Below are positions 9,502 through 20,359 of a stretch of DNA of 64,000 bases, in pieces. The DNA comes from Pseudoalteromonas sp. DL-6 (GTDB taxonomy: Bacteria > Pseudomonadota > Gammaproteobacteria > Enterobacterales > Alteromonadaceae), in NCBI RefSeq assembly GCF_004328665.1, contig NZ_CP019770.1, positions 1,674,001 to 1,738,000 of the forward strand. The letters are read 5' to 3'. The translations under genes were made by a program, and so were the position numbers. The first letter of the stretch is position 1. The number at the start of each line of letters is the position of its first letter. The notes beneath the pieces are model-generated. The model was not told the DNA's origin and did no database searches. It saw nothing but the letters and a program-made list of their open reading frames with translations.

Positions 9502-9717
9502 AGGAGTATAAACCTCTGTATATTGCGTGATAACAAAACTAATGCATTATTACAAAAACCAAGCGTAACATACAGTAATAGATACGGGTTTATGCTGGTA
9601 ATTAACAAAGTTTGTTTAATAAGGGATAGTTTATGAACAAAATTTGTTTTAGCGCAATATTTAAGTCATCAAAGCATTCTATAGTATAAAAATAAACCCA
9701 ACTTACAGGAACGAAAG

Positions 9718-10788
9718 ATGGCTTCATTAAATCAACACCGTGTTTATATCCCAAGCAACGCTAGAGCAAACCATTATTTATTAGCTGAAATCACGCCAAA
9801 CGATGAGTTTTATAAGAGTTTTAGTAATATTAATGCGTGTTATCAGCGTATTGCTCGCCAACTATTTGCCGCTTGTGATGAATATGAACTTCACAATGTG
9901 CATTTACTCGCCAATGATAAACTGCCGGTCGTGCGATTTCATGATGAGTCTTATCAACTTGAAACCGATAAGCAAATGTTGTTTTTCTATAACCCTCGTT
10001 ACCATGAAGCGCATAAACTTCATTACACAGAAGATCAGCAAAGCAAAAAGATTCGCTTACTGTTTTTAGCCACAGGGGATGATATTCGCGCTCACTCTGC
10101 ACAATTTCATAATAATGTACAAAAAGTATTGGATCTTTTACAACAGCAATTATTTGTAGGCCAACCAAGCTTGAAATTGCGTGATCATCAGCATTTAACC
10201 TATGATTTATTCGCTAAAGAAAAAGGTAATAAAGAAAGTTACGGTTATAAATTAAGAAGTTTATATCCTCGTTATCAATCAAGACAATGCGAGATACCAA
10301 GTACACATGCAGAAATGACCTATGTTACGTTTTCGGTACCGGTAACACGTAATATTAAAACGCAGTTTCAAAGTGAAATTAACAGCCAAACTTACCAGCC
10401 GTTCTACTCTCACTTTTCAAAACTATTTACCCAGTTATGTGAAGATAATAAACTCACTCACGCTGCGATGGTTGCAAATGGCGCAATGCCAATAATTCGC
10501 AACAGCCAAGTAGATCGAAATGAGGGAAATGAGGAGCTACAAAAAATTAGTTTTGATATAGAAGATTCAACCCCGCAAATAAAAGTATTTTTTGAAGCCG
10601 ATAAATTAGTCGAAACACTGCATTTTGTCATTGTGGCAGCTGAGCATAATAAACATGAAATTGGCTATGGTCGCTTTATGAACCAAGTAGAAAAAACTAT
10701 TCATGGCTTATGTGATGAGTTAGCAATTAATAAGCAACGCCAAGACTTATCAGTACGCTTTTTTCAACATATAAGTTACCCGTTTTAA
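9718..10788 (+). CDS. DUF3083-like conserved protein of unknown function
   Basis: 356 residues, soluble, with no signal peptide or membrane segment. I recognise it tentatively as the DUF3083 family, found in Shewanella and Pseudoalteromonas; no function is known. The sequence reads as two similar halves of about 170 residues, each with a short strand-rich start and a long helix, suggesting an internal duplication, though I cannot align them rigorously. No catalytic motif is evident; there are few cysteines. ACAGGAA precedes the ATG by about five bases. The gene is monocistronic, with its own terminator, between divergent glnS and convergent sucD. Confidence 0.65.
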   Translation: MASLNQHRVYIPSNARANHYLLAEITPNDEFYKSFSNINACYQRIARQLFAACDEYELHNVHLLANDKLPVVRFHDESYQLETDKQMLFFYNPRYHEAHKLHYTEDQQSKKIRLLFLATGDDIRAHSAQFHNNVQKVLDLLQQQLFVGQPSLKLRDHQHLTYDLFAKEKGNKESYGYKLRSLYPRYQSRQCEIPSTHAEMTYVTFSVPVTRNIKTQFQSEINSQTYQPFYSHFSKLFTQLCEDNKLTHAAMVANGAMPIIRNSQVDRNEGNEELQKISFDIEDSTPQIKVFFEADKLVETLHFVIVAAEHNKHEIGYGRFMNQVEKTIHGLCDELAINKQRQDLSVRFFQHISYPF

Positions 10789-10824
10789 AATATCATAGGG
10801 CTATATGCTCTTGCTATAAATAAC

Positions 10825-10853
10825 AAAAAGGCTCGCAATTGCGAGCCTTTTTT
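10825..10853. terminator. Bidirectional terminator between the DUF3083-like gene and sucD
   Basis: Perfect stem AAAAAGGCTCGC with its complement, a minimal AATT turn and T-runs on both strands. It ends the plus-strand gene at 10788 and the minus-strand sucCD transcript. Confidence 0.92.
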
Positions 10854-10869
10854 AAAGAATAAACGCTGA

Positions 10870-11742
10870 TTACCAGCCTGTTTTCTCTTTAAGTGCTTTA
10901 CCGATATCAGCCAGTGAACGTACAGTTTTTACGCCCGCAGCTTCTAATGCAGCAAATTTCTCGTCAGCAGTACCTTTACCACCAGCGATGATTGCGCCAG
11001 CGTGACCCATACGCTTACCTTCTGGTGCAGTAACACCAGCAATGTAAGAAACAACAGGTTTAGTTACGTTAGCTTTGATGTACTCTGCAGCTTCTTCTTC
11101 TGCAGTACCACCAATTTCACCAATCATTACGATTGCTTCAGTTTGTGGATCTTTTTCGAACAATTCTAGAACGTCGATAAAGTTAGTACCTGGAATTGGA
11201 TCACCACCAATACCAACACAAGAAGACTGACCAAAACCAGCGTCTGTAGTTTGCTTAACTGCTTCGTACGTTAAAGTACCAGAGCGAGAAACAATACCTA
11301 CTTTACCAGGCTTGTGGATGTGACCAGGCATGATACCAATCTTAGTCTCACCAGGAGTGATAACACCTGGACAGTTAGGACCGATCATACGAGTACCTGT
11401 TTGATCTAGTTTAACTTTAACGTCAACCATATCAAGTGTAGGAATACCTTCAGTGATACAAACAATTAGCTCGATACCTGCATCGATAGCTTCTAAGATT
11501 GCATCTTTACAGAAAGGTGCTGGTACGTAGATCACAGATGCAGTTGCACCTGTTGCTTCTACAGCGTCACGTACTGTGTTAAATACTGGAAGACCAAGGT
11601 GCGTTTGACCGCCTTTACCTGGGCTTACACCACCAACCATTTGTGTACCGTACTCAAGCGCTTGCTCTGAGTGGAAAGTACCTTGACCACCAGTGAAACC
11701 TTGACAGATAACTTTTGTATCTTTATTGATTAATACAGACAT
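10870..11742 (-). CDS. sucD: Succinyl-CoA synthetase alpha subunit
   Basis: 290 residues, standard length. A Rossmann CoA-binding domain with [14 protein letters not shown] near the N-terminus is followed by the ligase domain. The phosphohistidine lies in the [17 protein letters not shown] segment near residue 247. With SucC it converts succinyl-CoA to succinate with nucleotide triphosphate formation in the TCA cycle. The start overlaps the sucC stop by one base (TAATG), so the pair is translationally coupled. Confidence 0.98.
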   Translation of the reverse strand: MSVLINKDTKVICQGFTGGQGTFHSEQALEYGTQMVGGVSPGKGGQTHLGLPVFNTVRDAVEATGATASVIYVPAPFCKDAILEAIDAGIELIVCITEGIPTLDMVDVKVKLDQTGTRMIGPNCPGVITPGETKIGIMPGHIHKPGKVGIVSRSGTLTYEAVKQTTDAGFGQSSCVGIGGDPIPGTNFIDVLELFEKDPQTEAIVMIGEIGGTAEEEAAEYIKANVTKPVVSYIAGVTAPEGKRMGHAGAIIAGGKGTADEKFAALEAAGVKTVRSLADIGKALKEKTGW

Positions 11743-12908
11743 TATTTGCCCTCCGCAGCAGCAACAACTTTTTCAGCCGCGTCTGTTAATGATTCAGCAG
11801 CGATGATGTTAAGATCAGACTTAGCAAGTACTTCACGGCCTAATTCAGCATTAGTACCTTCTAAACGTACAACTACTGGAACTGTTACACCTACTTCTTT
11901 AACTGCGCCAATGATGCCTTCAGCAATCATGTCACAACGAACGATTCCGCCGAAGATGTTAACTAAAACAGCTTTAACGTTGTCATCTGAAAGGATGATT
12001 TTGAATGCTTCAGAAACACGTTCTTTAGTCGCGCCGCCACCAACATCTAGGAAGTTAGCTGGCTTGCCACCGTGTAGGTTTACGATGTCCATAGTACCCA
12101 TTGCTAGGCCTGCACCGTTAACCATACAACCTACGTTACCATCTAGGGCTACGTAGTTAAGCTCGAAGCTTGCTGCGTGAGCTTCACGTGCATCTTCTTG
12201 AGATGGATCGTGCATTTCACGGATTTTAGGTTGACGGTAAAGTGCATTACCATCGATACCGATTTTACCATCTAGACAGTGAAGGTTACCTTCATCTGTG
12301 ATTACTAGTGGGTTGATTTCAAGTAATGCGAAATCGAAATCGTTGAACATGTTGCCAAGACCCATAAAGATCTTAACGAACTGCTTCATTTGTGTAGGGT
12401 TAAGACCCAATTTAAAACCAAGCTCACGAGCTTGGTAAGCTTGAGGACCTACTAAAGGATCAATCTCAGCTTTGTGGATAAGTTCTGGTGTTTCTTCAGC
12501 AACCGTTTCAATTTCAACGCCGCCTTCAGTAGACGCCATGAACACAACTTTACGAGAAGCACGGTCAACAACAGCACCTAGGTACAGTTCGTTAGCGATG
12601 TCTGTACAGCTTTCTACTAAAATTTTAGCAACTGGCTGGCCTTTCTCGTCTGTTTGGTAAGTAACTAGGTTTTTACCTAACCAGTTAGCTGCAAACGCTT
12701 TAACTTCGTCGATAGTTTTAACTAGCTTTACACCGCCAGCTTTACCACGTCCACCTGCGTGAACCTGAGTTTTAACAACCCACATATCGCCGCCAATTTT
12801 TTCAGCAGCTGCTGCAGCTTCTTCAGGTGTATCGCAAGCGAAACCTTGAGAAACTGGTAAACCATATTCGGCAAAAAGTTGTTTTGCCTGATACTCATGC
12901 AAATTCAT
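11742..12908 (-). CDS. sucC: Succinyl-CoA synthetase beta subunit
   Basis: 388 residues. An ATP-grasp domain starts [16 protein letters not shown]; the glycine-rich [13 protein letters not shown] segment and the C-terminal ligase domain with [10 protein letters not shown] are typical. It provides the nucleotide-binding and specificity subunit of succinyl-CoA synthetase. Although in the order sucAB-sucCD, it is separated from sucB by a strong terminator and a plausible sigma-70 promoter, so sucCD can be transcribed on its own. Confidence 0.98.
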   Translation of the reverse strand: MNLHEYQAKQLFAEYGLPVSQGFACDTPEEAAAAAEKIGGDMWVVKTQVHAGGRGKAGGVKLVKTIDEVKAFAANWLGKNLVTYQTDEKGQPVAKILVESCTDIANELYLGAVVDRASRKVVFMASTEGGVEIETVAEETPELIHKAEIDPLVGPQAYQARELGFKLGLNPTQMKQFVKIFMGLGNMFNDFDFALLEINPLVITDEGNLHCLDGKIGIDGNALYRQPKIREMHDPSQEDAREAHAASFELNYVALDGNVGCMVNGAGLAMGTMDIVNLHGGKPANFLDVGGGATKERVSEAFKIILSDDNVKAVLVNIFGGIVRCDMIAEGIIGAVKEVGVTVPVVVRLEGTNAELGREVLAKSDLNIIAAESLTDAAEKVVAAAEGK

Positions 12909-12984
12909 GATGCTTTATCCAATTTTTTATATTAAAAGAGCTGAATATTTATGCAAATAAACAACTATCCCAAATTGCGTGCCT

Positions 12985-13013
12985 AGTATAGATCTCATGG
13001 CGCTACATGAAAA
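12985..13013 (-). promoter_or_regulatory. Sigma-70 promoter candidate for sucCD
   Basis: On the minus strand TTTTCA, a 17-base spacer, then TATACT, about 77 bases upstream of the sucC start. It lies after the sucB terminator, so it would give sucCD independent expression. Confidence 0.6.
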
Positions 13014-13034
13014 CCCCAGTATGACCTTAGGCGC

Positions 13035-13066
13035 AAAAAAAAAGCTGTGATTTTAACTCACAGCTT
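13035..13066 (-). terminator. Terminator after sucB
   Basis: Nine-base stem AAGCTGTGA/TCACAGCTT with a seven-base loop, followed on the minus strand by about nine T residues, beginning some 20 bases after the sucB stop. Confidence 0.88.
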
Positions 13067-13084
13067 ATATTTCATACTACTTAA

Positions 13085-14602
13085 TTAAACATCTAGCAGT
13101 AAACGTGTTGGATCTTCAAGTAACTCTTTAATTGTTACTAAGAAACCAACTGATTCTTTACCATCGATTTGGCGATGATCGTAAGATAACGCTAAATACA
13201 TCATTGGTAAGATTTCAACTTTACCATTTACAGCCATTGGACGATCTTGGATTTTGTGCATACCTAAGATTGAAGACTGCGGTAAGTTAATGATTGGTGT
13301 TGATAGTAATGAGCCGAATACACCACCGTTAGTAATAGTGAAATTACCGCCAGTCATATCGTCAAGTGTTAGCTTGCCATCACGACCTTTAAGGGCTAGT
13401 TCACGAATACCTTTTTCGATTTCTGCAACTGATAATTTGTCACAATCTTTAAGTACTGGCGTTACTAGGCCGCGTGGCGTAGAAACAGCAATACTGATGT
13501 CGAAATAGTTGTGATAAACAATATCATCGCCATCAATTGATGCATTTACATCTGGGAAACGCTTTAACGCTTCAGTTACCGCTTTCACATAGAAAGACAT
13601 GAAGCCTAAACGGATACCGTGACGCTTTTCAAATACTTCTTGGTACTGCTTACGAAGATCCATAATTGGCTTCATATTAACTTCGTTAAACGTTGTTAAC
13701 ATTGCAGTTGAATTTTTCGCTTCAAGAAGACGATTAGCAATCGTTTTACGTAAACGTGTCATAGGCACACGTTTTTGAGTACGGTCACCCATTGGTGCTG
13801 CTGGTGCTGCTTCTGCTTTTGCTGCTGGAGCAGGTGCTTTTAAGAATTGATCTACATCTTCTTTAGTCACACGGCCATTTTTACCTGAACCTTTTATTTT
13901 TGAAGCATCGAGGCCTTTCTCAGCAATTAAACGACGCACTGATGGCGTTAACACATCTGAACTATCGCTTGAGCTTTCTTCTTTGGCTGCTGGTGCATCC
14001 GCTTTAGCTTCAGATTTAGCTGGTGCAGCGCCTGCTTTTACCTTACCAATTACTTGCTCACCAAGAACGGTATCGCCTTCGTCATGGATTATTTCACCCA
14101 TAACGCCGTCTTCTTGGGCAACAACTTCAAGTACAACTTTATCTGTTTCAATATCTACCAAGTTTTGGTCGCGTGTTACCGCGTCACCTGGTTGAACATG
14201 CCAAGTAGCAATTGTTGCATCTGCAACTGATTCTGGAAGTACAGGTACTTTAATATCCACTTCTTTACCTTCTGATGCTGGTGCTGATTGCGCCGCAGGC
14301 GCGTCTTCTGATTTATCTGATGCTGAGTCATCTTCTTTTGACTCTTTAGTTGCCGGTGCTTCATCTGCATCGCCAATTAAACCGATCACTTGGTCGCCAA
14401 GTACCGTAGCACCCTCTTCTTGTGAAATTTCAGTGATTACACCATCGTTTTGTGCAACCACTTCTAAAACCACTTTGTCTGTTTCAATATCTACTAAGTT
14501 TTGGTCACGGCTTACTTTGTCGCCAACACTTACATGCCATGTAGCAACGGAAGCATCTGCAACCGACTCAGGAAGAACAGGAACTTTAATCTCTGTGCTC
14601 AT
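13085..14602 (-). CDS. sucB: Dihydrolipoamide succinyltransferase (2-oxoglutarate dehydrogenase E2), two lipoyl domains
   Basis: 505 residues, about 100 longer than the E. coli E2o (about 405). The extra length is a second lipoyl domain: lipoyl-lysine motifs ETDKVVLEV occur at Lys43 and Lys155, each domain starting [11 protein letters not shown], separated by an acidic Ala/Ser/Asp linker. A peripheral subunit-binding domain follows (about 219-253), then an Ala/Pro linker and the acyltransferase core ending with DHRQIDG (His476, Asp480). It forms the core of the 2-oxoglutarate dehydrogenase complex and transfers the succinyl group to CoA. It starts three bases after the sucA stop. Confidence 0.97.
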   Translation of the reverse strand: MSTEIKVPVLPESVADASVATWHVSVGDKVSRDQNLVDIETDKVVLEVVAQNDGVITEISQEEGATVLGDQVIGLIGDADEAPATKESKEDDSASDKSEDAPAAQSAPASEGKEVDIKVPVLPESVADATIATWHVQPGDAVTRDQNLVDIETDKVVLEVVAQEDGVMGEIIHDEGDTVLGEQVIGKVKAGAAPAKSEAKADAPAAKEESSSDSSDVLTPSVRRLIAEKGLDASKIKGSGKNGRVTKEDVDQFLKAPAPAAKAEAAPAAPMGDRTQKRVPMTRLRKTIANRLLEAKNSTAMLTTFNEVNMKPIMDLRKQYQEVFEKRHGIRLGFMSFYVKAVTEALKRFPDVNASIDGDDIVYHNYFDISIAVSTPRGLVTPVLKDCDKLSVAEIEKGIRELALKGRDGKLTLDDMTGGNFTITNGGVFGSLLSTPIINLPQSSILGMHKIQDRPMAVNGKVEILPMMYLALSYDHRQIDGKESVGFLVTIKELLEDPTRLLLDV

Positions 14603-14605
14603 TGC

Positions 14606-17425
14606 TTATCCTTTCTTTTCTATAGTAAGCGCGTCGGCAACGAGCGCTTGTTGTTCTTTAGTATGTACTGACATATAACCACATGCAGGTGATGCTGAAG
14701 CTTTACGACCAGCATATTTTAATTTTGCATCTTGTGGAATTGCATCAATAAAGTGATGTTGAGAACAATACCAAGCACCTTGGTTTTGCGGCTCTTCCTG
14801 ACACCATACAAAATCAGTAACATGCTGATAACGCTCAATAATCGTCTTCATTTCGTCATGTGGGAACGGGTATAACTGTTCAACACGAACAATAGCAATG
14901 TTGTCTTGCTCAAGTTTACGACGCTCTTGTAATAATTCGTAGTAAACTTTACCACTACAAAATACAACACGTTCTACTTTCTTAGCATCAATATCATCAA
15001 TTTCATCGATCACATTGTGGAATACGCCCTCTGATAGTTCTTCAAGCGATGATGTAGCTAATGGGTGACGAAGCAATGATTTTGGCGTCATAACAATCAA
15101 TGGGCGACGAAGTGGTCTAACCGATTGACGACGCAGCATTGCATAAACTTGTGCAGGTGTAGATGGTACACATACTTGCATATTATGATCAGCACACAAC
15201 TGTAAAAAGCGCTCAAGACGTGCAGAGCTATGCTCAGGACCTTGGCCTTCATAACCATGTGGTAGCAAACATGTCAGGCCACATAAACGACCCCACTTTT
15301 GCTCACCTGAACTTAAGAATTGGTCAAAAACTACTTGTGCACCATTGGCGAAATCACCAAATTGCGCTTCCCATAAAACAAGTGAGGTCGGCTCTGCTGT
15401 TGCATAACCATATTCAAACGCTAATACCGCTTCTTCAGATAGCACCGAATCAAATACTTCAAACGTACCTTGATCTTCACTAATGTTTTGTAGTGGCAAG
15501 TATGTTGCACCGTCTTGTTGACCGTGAACAACGGCATGGCGATGGAAGAAGGTACCACGGCCAGAGTCTTGACCTGTTAGGCGAATATCAGTGCCTTCAG
15601 CTGCAATAGTTGCATACGCTAAAGTCTCTGCCATACCCCAATCAAGTGCTTTTTCACCGGCTGCCATAGCTTTGCGATCATCGTATATTTTCTTAACACG
15701 AGATTGCGCTTTGTGGTCTTCAGGGTAGCTTGCGACAATGTTACCGAGCTCTTTAAGCTTCTCTACAGAAACGCTCGCGTCGTAGTCAACATTCCAATCA
15801 TGGCCAACGTATTTAGCCCAATCAGAAGAATGTGACGTTTCTGGTTGAATTTCTTCAACTACACAGTTGCCATCATCTAAGCCATTACGATAATCATCAG
15901 CAAGTGCTTTCACTTCGTTTTCTGTGAAAGAACCTTCCGAAATTAACTGATCTGCATAAATTAAGCGAGGGACTGGATGTTTTTTAATCTTTTGATACAT
16001 AACAGGCTGTGTAGCATTAGGCTCATCAGCTTCGTTATGACCATGGCGACGGTAACAAACAAGGTCAATCACAACGTCACGTTTAAACTGGTTTCTAAAA
16101 TCAAGCGCTAACTGCGTAACAAACGCAACCGCTTCAGGATCATCAGAGTTTACGTGGAAGATTGGTGATTGAACCATTTTTGCAATATCAGTACAGTAAT
16201 CAGTAGAGCGAACATCGTCTTGCTTGCTTGTTGTAAAACCAACTTGGTTATTAACAACAATACGAATGCTACCACCACAACTAAATGCATTAGTTTGTGA
16301 TAAGTTAAACGTTTCTTGTACTACACCCTGACCTGCGATTGCAGAGTCGCCGTGAATAGTAATAGGAAGTGCTTTGCTGCCAGTTTTGTCGTTTAGACGA
16401 TCAAGACGTGCGCGCACAGACCCCATAACCACAGGATTAACGATTTCTAAGTGCGATGGGTTAAACGCAAGTGCCATATGCACATTGCCACCTTTGGTCG
16501 CGAAATCTGAAGAGTAACCCATGTGATACTTAACATCACCAGAGCTTAAAGTATCTTTGTGTTTACCAGCAAATTCATCAAATAATTCTGATGGATTTTT
16601 ACCAAGTACATTCACAAGTACGTTCAAGCGTCCGCGGTGAGCCATGCCGATTACGGCTTCTTTTTGGCCACTTTCACCCGCGCGGTGTATAAGCTCTTTA
16701 AGCATAGGAACTAACGCATCGCCACCTTCAAGTGAGAAACGCTTAGCACCCGGGAACTTAGCCCCTAAATATTTTTCAAGACCATCAGCCGCTGTCAATC
16801 CTTTAAGGATACGTAGCTTTTCATTTTTATCGAATTTTGGCCTAGACTGAACAGACTCTAAACGCTGTTGTAACCAACGTTTTTCTTCTGTTGATGTGAT
16901 GTGCATATACTCTGCGCCAATAGAACCACAATAAGTAGTTTTTAGTGCTTGGTATAACTCACCTAAAGGCATAGTATCGCGGCCTACGGCAAACGATCCT
17001 ACGTTAAATTCGCGGTCAAAGTCAGCATTTGATAAGTCGTGGTATTCTAGCTCTAAATCTCGTACACGTTCTCGTTGCCAAATACCTAGTGGATCTAGGT
17101 TTGCATTTTGGTGTCCACGAAAACGGAAAGCATTAATAAGTTGCAGAACTTTAACCTGTTTAAGGTCGCCGCCACTGCCCTCTGCTACCACTACTTCTCT
17201 ATGCTTGTTTTTAGCAAGCGCCGCAAATTGTGAACGAACTTCTGAATGTTTTACTTCAACATCCACACCATCAACTTTTGGTAATTGTTCGAACACTTCT
17301 CGCCATTCTTCTGGCACCGAAGTCGCATCGTCTAAATACGCTTCATAAAGCTCTTCAACATAAGCAACGTTACCGCCGTTTAAATGTGAAGATTCTAGCC
17401 ATGCCTTCATCACACCTTCGTGCAT
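14606..17425 (-). CDS. sucA: 2-oxoglutarate dehydrogenase E1 component
   Basis: 939 residues, full length for SucA. The first ATG aligns with the family start (MHEGVMKAWLESSHLNGGN) and has AAGGG eight bases upstream. The thiamine-binding domain carries GMAHRGRLNVL and GDSAIAGQGVVQE; the transketolase-like C-terminal half has QDSGRGTFFHRH. It performs thiamine-dependent decarboxylation of 2-oxoglutarate and succinylates the lipoyl groups of SucB. It lies in the sdhCDAB-sucAB order, 86 bases after sdhB, with a hairpin in between. Confidence 0.98.
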   Translation of the reverse strand: MHEGVMKAWLESSHLNGGNVAYVEELYEAYLDDATSVPEEWREVFEQLPKVDGVDVEVKHSEVRSQFAALAKNKHREVVVAEGSGGDLKQVKVLQLINAFRFRGHQNANLDPLGIWQRERVRDLELEYHDLSNADFDREFNVGSFAVGRDTMPLGELYQALKTTYCGSIGAEYMHITSTEEKRWLQQRLESVQSRPKFDKNEKLRILKGLTAADGLEKYLGAKFPGAKRFSLEGGDALVPMLKELIHRAGESGQKEAVIGMAHRGRLNVLVNVLGKNPSELFDEFAGKHKDTLSSGDVKYHMGYSSDFATKGGNVHMALAFNPSHLEIVNPVVMGSVRARLDRLNDKTGSKALPITIHGDSAIAGQGVVQETFNLSQTNAFSCGGSIRIVVNNQVGFTTSKQDDVRSTDYCTDIAKMVQSPIFHVNSDDPEAVAFVTQLALDFRNQFKRDVVIDLVCYRRHGHNEADEPNATQPVMYQKIKKHPVPRLIYADQLISEGSFTENEVKALADDYRNGLDDGNCVVEEIQPETSHSSDWAKYVGHDWNVDYDASVSVEKLKELGNIVASYPEDHKAQSRVKKIYDDRKAMAAGEKALDWGMAETLAYATIAAEGTDIRLTGQDSGRGTFFHRHAVVHGQQDGATYLPLQNISEDQGTFEVFDSVLSEEAVLAFEYGYATAEPTSLVLWEAQFGDFANGAQVVFDQFLSSGEQKWGRLCGLTCLLPHGYEGQGPEHSSARLERFLQLCADHNMQVCVPSTPAQVYAMLRRQSVRPLRRPLIVMTPKSLLRHPLATSSLEELSEGVFHNVIDEIDDIDAKKVERVVFCSGKVYYELLQERRKLEQDNIAIVRVEQLYPFPHDEMKTIIERYQHVTDFVWCQEEPQNQGAWYCSQHHFIDAIPQDAKLKYAGRKASASPACGYMSVHTKEQQALVADALTIEKKG

Positions 17426-17469
17426 TTATAAGCCCTTTTTTTTAGCGCAGAAATTAATAGTTATATAAC

Positions 17470-17497
17470 AAGATGGCTAATAAATATTAGCCATCTT
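17470..17497 (-). other. Inverted repeat between sdhB and sucA
   Basis: A 13-bp perfect stem (AAGATGGCTAATA and complement) with a two-base loop. On the minus strand it is followed by a mixed A/T sequence, not a run of T, so it is a poor intrinsic terminator. It may stabilise the sdh messenger end or reduce read-through into sucA. Confidence 0.55.
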
Positions 17498-17511
17498 TCG
17501 TCTACTAGAAA

Positions 17512-18228
17512 TTAAACCGAGCGGTTTAATAACATAGATTTTATTTGCCCAATTGCTTTAGTCGGGTTAAGACCCTTAGGACAAACGCTAACACAGTTCA
17601 TGATACTGTGGCAACGGAACACACTGAATGCATCGTCTAAGTCAGCTAAACGCTCTTCTGTTGCAGTATCTCGGCTATCAGCTAAGAAACGGTAAGCATG
17701 AAGAAGGCCTGCTGGACCTATAAACTTATCTGGATTCCACCAGAAAGAAGGACACGATGTAGAACAACATGCACATAAAATACACTCATAAAGCCCATCT
17801 AATTTATCACGCTCTTCAATAGATTGAAGACGTTCGCCTGCAGCAGGCTCGTCATTTATTAGATACGGTTTTACTTTTTCGTATTGAGTGTAGAACTGAC
17901 TCATGTCAATAACAAGGTCACGAACAACAGGAAGTCCCGGTAATGGACGTACTACGATTTTACCTTTGCCATTTTTTTGTAGCGTAGATAAAGGAGTAAT
18001 ACATGCTAAGCCGTTCTTACCATTCATGTTTACACCGTCTGAACCACACACGCCTTCACGGCATGAACGACGGAATGATAATGTAGGATCTTGCTCTTTT
18101 AATAATAAAAGTGCATCCAATACCATCATGTCTTGGCCTTCCTCAGTTTGCAAAGTGTATTCTTGCATACGAGGTGCGTTGTCAACATCCGGATTGTAAC
18201 GATAAACTGAAAATTGTACTTGTGCCAT
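17512..18228 (-). CDS. sdhB: Succinate dehydrogenase iron-sulfur subunit
   Basis: 238 residues from the ATG at 18228, supported by GGAG about seven bases upstream and the family start [14 protein letters not shown]; the frame extends 15 codons into sdhA without support. The 2Fe-2S ligands are in [10 protein letters not shown] with a later Cys in GLACITP, and the 4Fe-4S and 3Fe-4S ligands are in [14 protein letters not shown] and [14 protein letters not shown]. It carries electrons from the flavoprotein SdhA to the membrane quinone site. Confidence 0.98.
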   Translation of the reverse strand: MAQVQFSVYRYNPDVDNAPRMQEYTLQTEEGQDMMVLDALLLLKEQDPTLSFRRSCREGVCGSDGVNMNGKNGLACITPLSTLQKNGKGKIVVRPLPGLPVVRDLVIDMSQFYTQYEKVKPYLINDEPAAGERLQSIEERDKLDGLYECILCACCSTSCPSFWWNPDKFIGPAGLLHAYRFLADSRDTATEERLADLDDAFSVFRCHSIMNCVSVCPKGLNPTKAIGQIKSMLLNRSV

Positions 18229-18238
18229 CGTCTCGCTC

Positions 18239-20011
18239 CTAGTAGGTACGTGCTTTAGGTGGGAATGCTTCACGTAGCTTAGGCTCGTAGTTTACTTTAC
18301 GCTTGCTCATTTCATCCGTTACCGGATTAAATACTGAGTGACATAACCAGTTTTCGTCATCACGATCTGGGAAGTCAAAGCGAGAGTGTGCACCACGGCT
18401 TTCAGTACGGAAGTTTGCAGCTACTGCAGTTGAGTAAGCTGTTTCCATTAAGTTGTCTAATTCTAAACATTCAATACGCATGGTGTTGAAGTCTGATGAT
18501 TTATCATCAAGACGTGCATGCTGTAAGCGTTCACGAATTTCTTTAAGCTCAGTAAGACCAGTTGCCATTGAGTCACCTTCACGGAATACCGAGAAGTTAA
18601 GCTGCATACACTGTTGTAGGTCTTTCTTGATTTGTACTGGGTCTTCGCCTTGACCAACTGTTGAGCTTTCCCAACGGTTAAAGCGAGCTAAAGACGCTTC
18701 TAAATCAGACTCAGAAGCCGCTTTAGAAATTTCAACGTCATTTAGGTATTTACCTAAGAAGTTACCAGCAGCACGGCCAAATACAACTAAATCAAGTAAT
18801 GAGTTACCACCTAAGCGGTTAGCACCGTGAACAGATACACATGCAATCTCACCAACAGCAAATAAACCTTGTACTACTTTTTCGTTACCAGCGGCATCGA
18901 TATTAAGTACTTGACCATTTACGTTAGTTGGCACACCACCCATCATGTAGTGACATGTTGGGATAACTGGAATTGGTTCTTTTGCAGGATCAACGTGAGC
19001 AAATGTTTTAGCAAGGTCGCATACACCTGGAAGACGTAAGTTAAGCGTTTCTTCGCCTAAGTGGTCAAGTTTCAACTTAAGGTGAGGACCCCAAGGACCA
19101 TCACAACCACGACCTTCACGAATCTCTGTCATCATTGAACGGGCAACAACGTCACGAGATGCTAAATCTTTAGCGTTTGGTGCATAGCGTTCCATGAAAC
19201 GTTCGCCATCTTTATTTAAAAGATAACCACCTTCACCACGACAACCTTCAGTTACTAGCGTACCTGCACCTGCAATACCTGTCGGATGGAATTGCCACAT
19301 TTCCATGTCTTGCATAGAAATACCAGCACGAGTCGCCATACCAACACCGTCACCAGTGTTAATGTGAGCATTAGTTGTTGATGCGAAGATACGACCTGCA
19401 CCACCAGTAGCTAACACAACTGCTTTTGATTTGAAGAAAGTGATTTCACCGGTTTCAATTTCAATCGCTGTACAACCTACTACATCGCCATTATCGTTTT
19501 TAACTAAATCAAGTGCATACCATTCAGAAAATACATTTGTTTTATTTTTAACGTTTTGTTGATAAAGAAGGTGTAATAATGCGTGACCAGTACGGTCAGC
19601 AGCTGCTGCGGTACGTGCAGCTTGTTCACCACCAAAGTTTTTCGATTGACCACCGAAAGGACGTTGGTAAACACGGCCATTTTCAAAACGAGAAAATGGT
19701 AAGCCCATGTTTTCTAATTCAGTAATAGCTTCTGGGCCTGTATTACACATGTATTCGATAGCGTCTTGGTCACCGATAAAATCGGAACCTTTAACGGTAT
19801 CATACATATGCCATTCCCAGTTATCTTCATGCGAATTACCTAGCGCTACTGTAATACCACCTTGAGCAGATACAGTGTGTGAGCGTGTCGGAAAAACTTT
19901 AGAGATTAGTGCACATGTTTTGCCAGATTCAGTAATAGCAAGAGCAGCGCGCATACCTGCACCACCGGCACCAATTACTACGGCGTCAAATTCACGAACA
20001 GAATATTTCAC
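18239..20011 (-). CDS. sdhA: Succinate dehydrogenase flavoprotein subunit
   Basis: 590 residues. The FAD dinucleotide fold GAGGAG is at 14-19, and the FAD-linking histidine is His45 in SHTVSAQGG. The catalytic region includes the HPTG motif, [11 protein letters not shown] and [15 protein letters not shown]. It oxidises succinate to fumarate in the cytoplasmic face of complex II. It begins immediately after the sdhD stop and is followed by sdhB ten bases later. Confidence 0.98.
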   Translation of the reverse strand: MKYSVREFDAVVIGAGGAGMRAALAITESGKTCALISKVFPTRSHTVSAQGGITVALGNSHEDNWEWHMYDTVKGSDFIGDQDAIEYMCNTGPEAITELENMGLPFSRFENGRVYQRPFGGQSKNFGGEQAARTAAAADRTGHALLHLLYQQNVKNKTNVFSEWYALDLVKNDNGDVVGCTAIEIETGEITFFKSKAVVLATGGAGRIFASTTNAHINTGDGVGMATRAGISMQDMEMWQFHPTGIAGAGTLVTEGCRGEGGYLLNKDGERFMERYAPNAKDLASRDVVARSMMTEIREGRGCDGPWGPHLKLKLDHLGEETLNLRLPGVCDLAKTFAHVDPAKEPIPVIPTCHYMMGGVPTNVNGQVLNIDAAGNEKVVQGLFAVGEIACVSVHGANRLGGNSLLDLVVFGRAAGNFLGKYLNDVEISKAASESDLEASLARFNRWESSTVGQGEDPVQIKKDLQQCMQLNFSVFREGDSMATGLTELKEIRERLQHARLDDKSSDFNTMRIECLELDNLMETAYSTAVAANFRTESRGAHSRFDFPDRDDENWLCHSVFNPVTDEMSKRKVNYEPKLREAFPPKARTY

Positions 20012-20359
20012 TTAAACACCCCATAAAACGATTAAACCTACAGCTACGTAAGCGACAGCCATTAGGTTTAGTACAAAGCCTAAGAAAGCACGCAATTTAG
20101 CATTCTTTACATAGTCGGTTAGAACCTGCCAAAGGCCGATACGGGTATGAACCATAATGCAAACTAGGGTGATTAATGTCGCCCCTTTCATTGCTAGGTT
20201 AGAGAATAGGCCTGTCCAGGCGTCATATGTGACTTCTGGCATTGCTAAAAAATAGCCAATAATAAAAATTGCATATGCACTGATTATTAATGCCGTTGTG
20301 CGTAGAGATACAAAATCTTGTACGCCATCACGTTTAAGAGTTGCTTGATTTAAGACCAT
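20012..20359 (-). CDS. sdhD: Succinate dehydrogenase membrane anchor subunit SdhD
   Basis: 115 residues from the ATG at 20359 (MVLNQATLKRDG); a GTG two codons earlier is an alternative. Three membrane segments. The haem-ligand histidine lies in the VHTRIGLWQVLTDY segment, which is nearly identical to the E. coli one. The start lies inside the last codons of sdhC, an overlap of ten bases, implying coupling. It anchors SdhAB and helps form the quinone site. Confidence 0.95.
   Translation of the reverse strand: MVLNQATLKRDGVQDFVSLRTTALIISAYAIFIIGYFLAMPEVTYDAWTGLFSNLAMKGATLITLVCIMVHTRIGLWQVLTDYVKNAKLRAFLGFVLNLMAVAYVAVGLIVLWGV

Noticed and set aside
9633..9689. 18-codon open frame upstream of the DUF3083-like gene as a leader peptide
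   Set aside because: No ribosome site, no run of regulatory codons and no hairpin pair; it is compatible with chance in AT-rich DNA.
11746..12156. 136-codon open frame antisense to sucC
   Set aside because: Low-complexity Ser/Thr/Pro composition typical of a shadow of a well-conserved gene.
15163..15483. 106-codon open frame antisense to sucA
   Set aside because: It mirrors sucA codon structure and shows no motif or ribosome site; a shadow frame.
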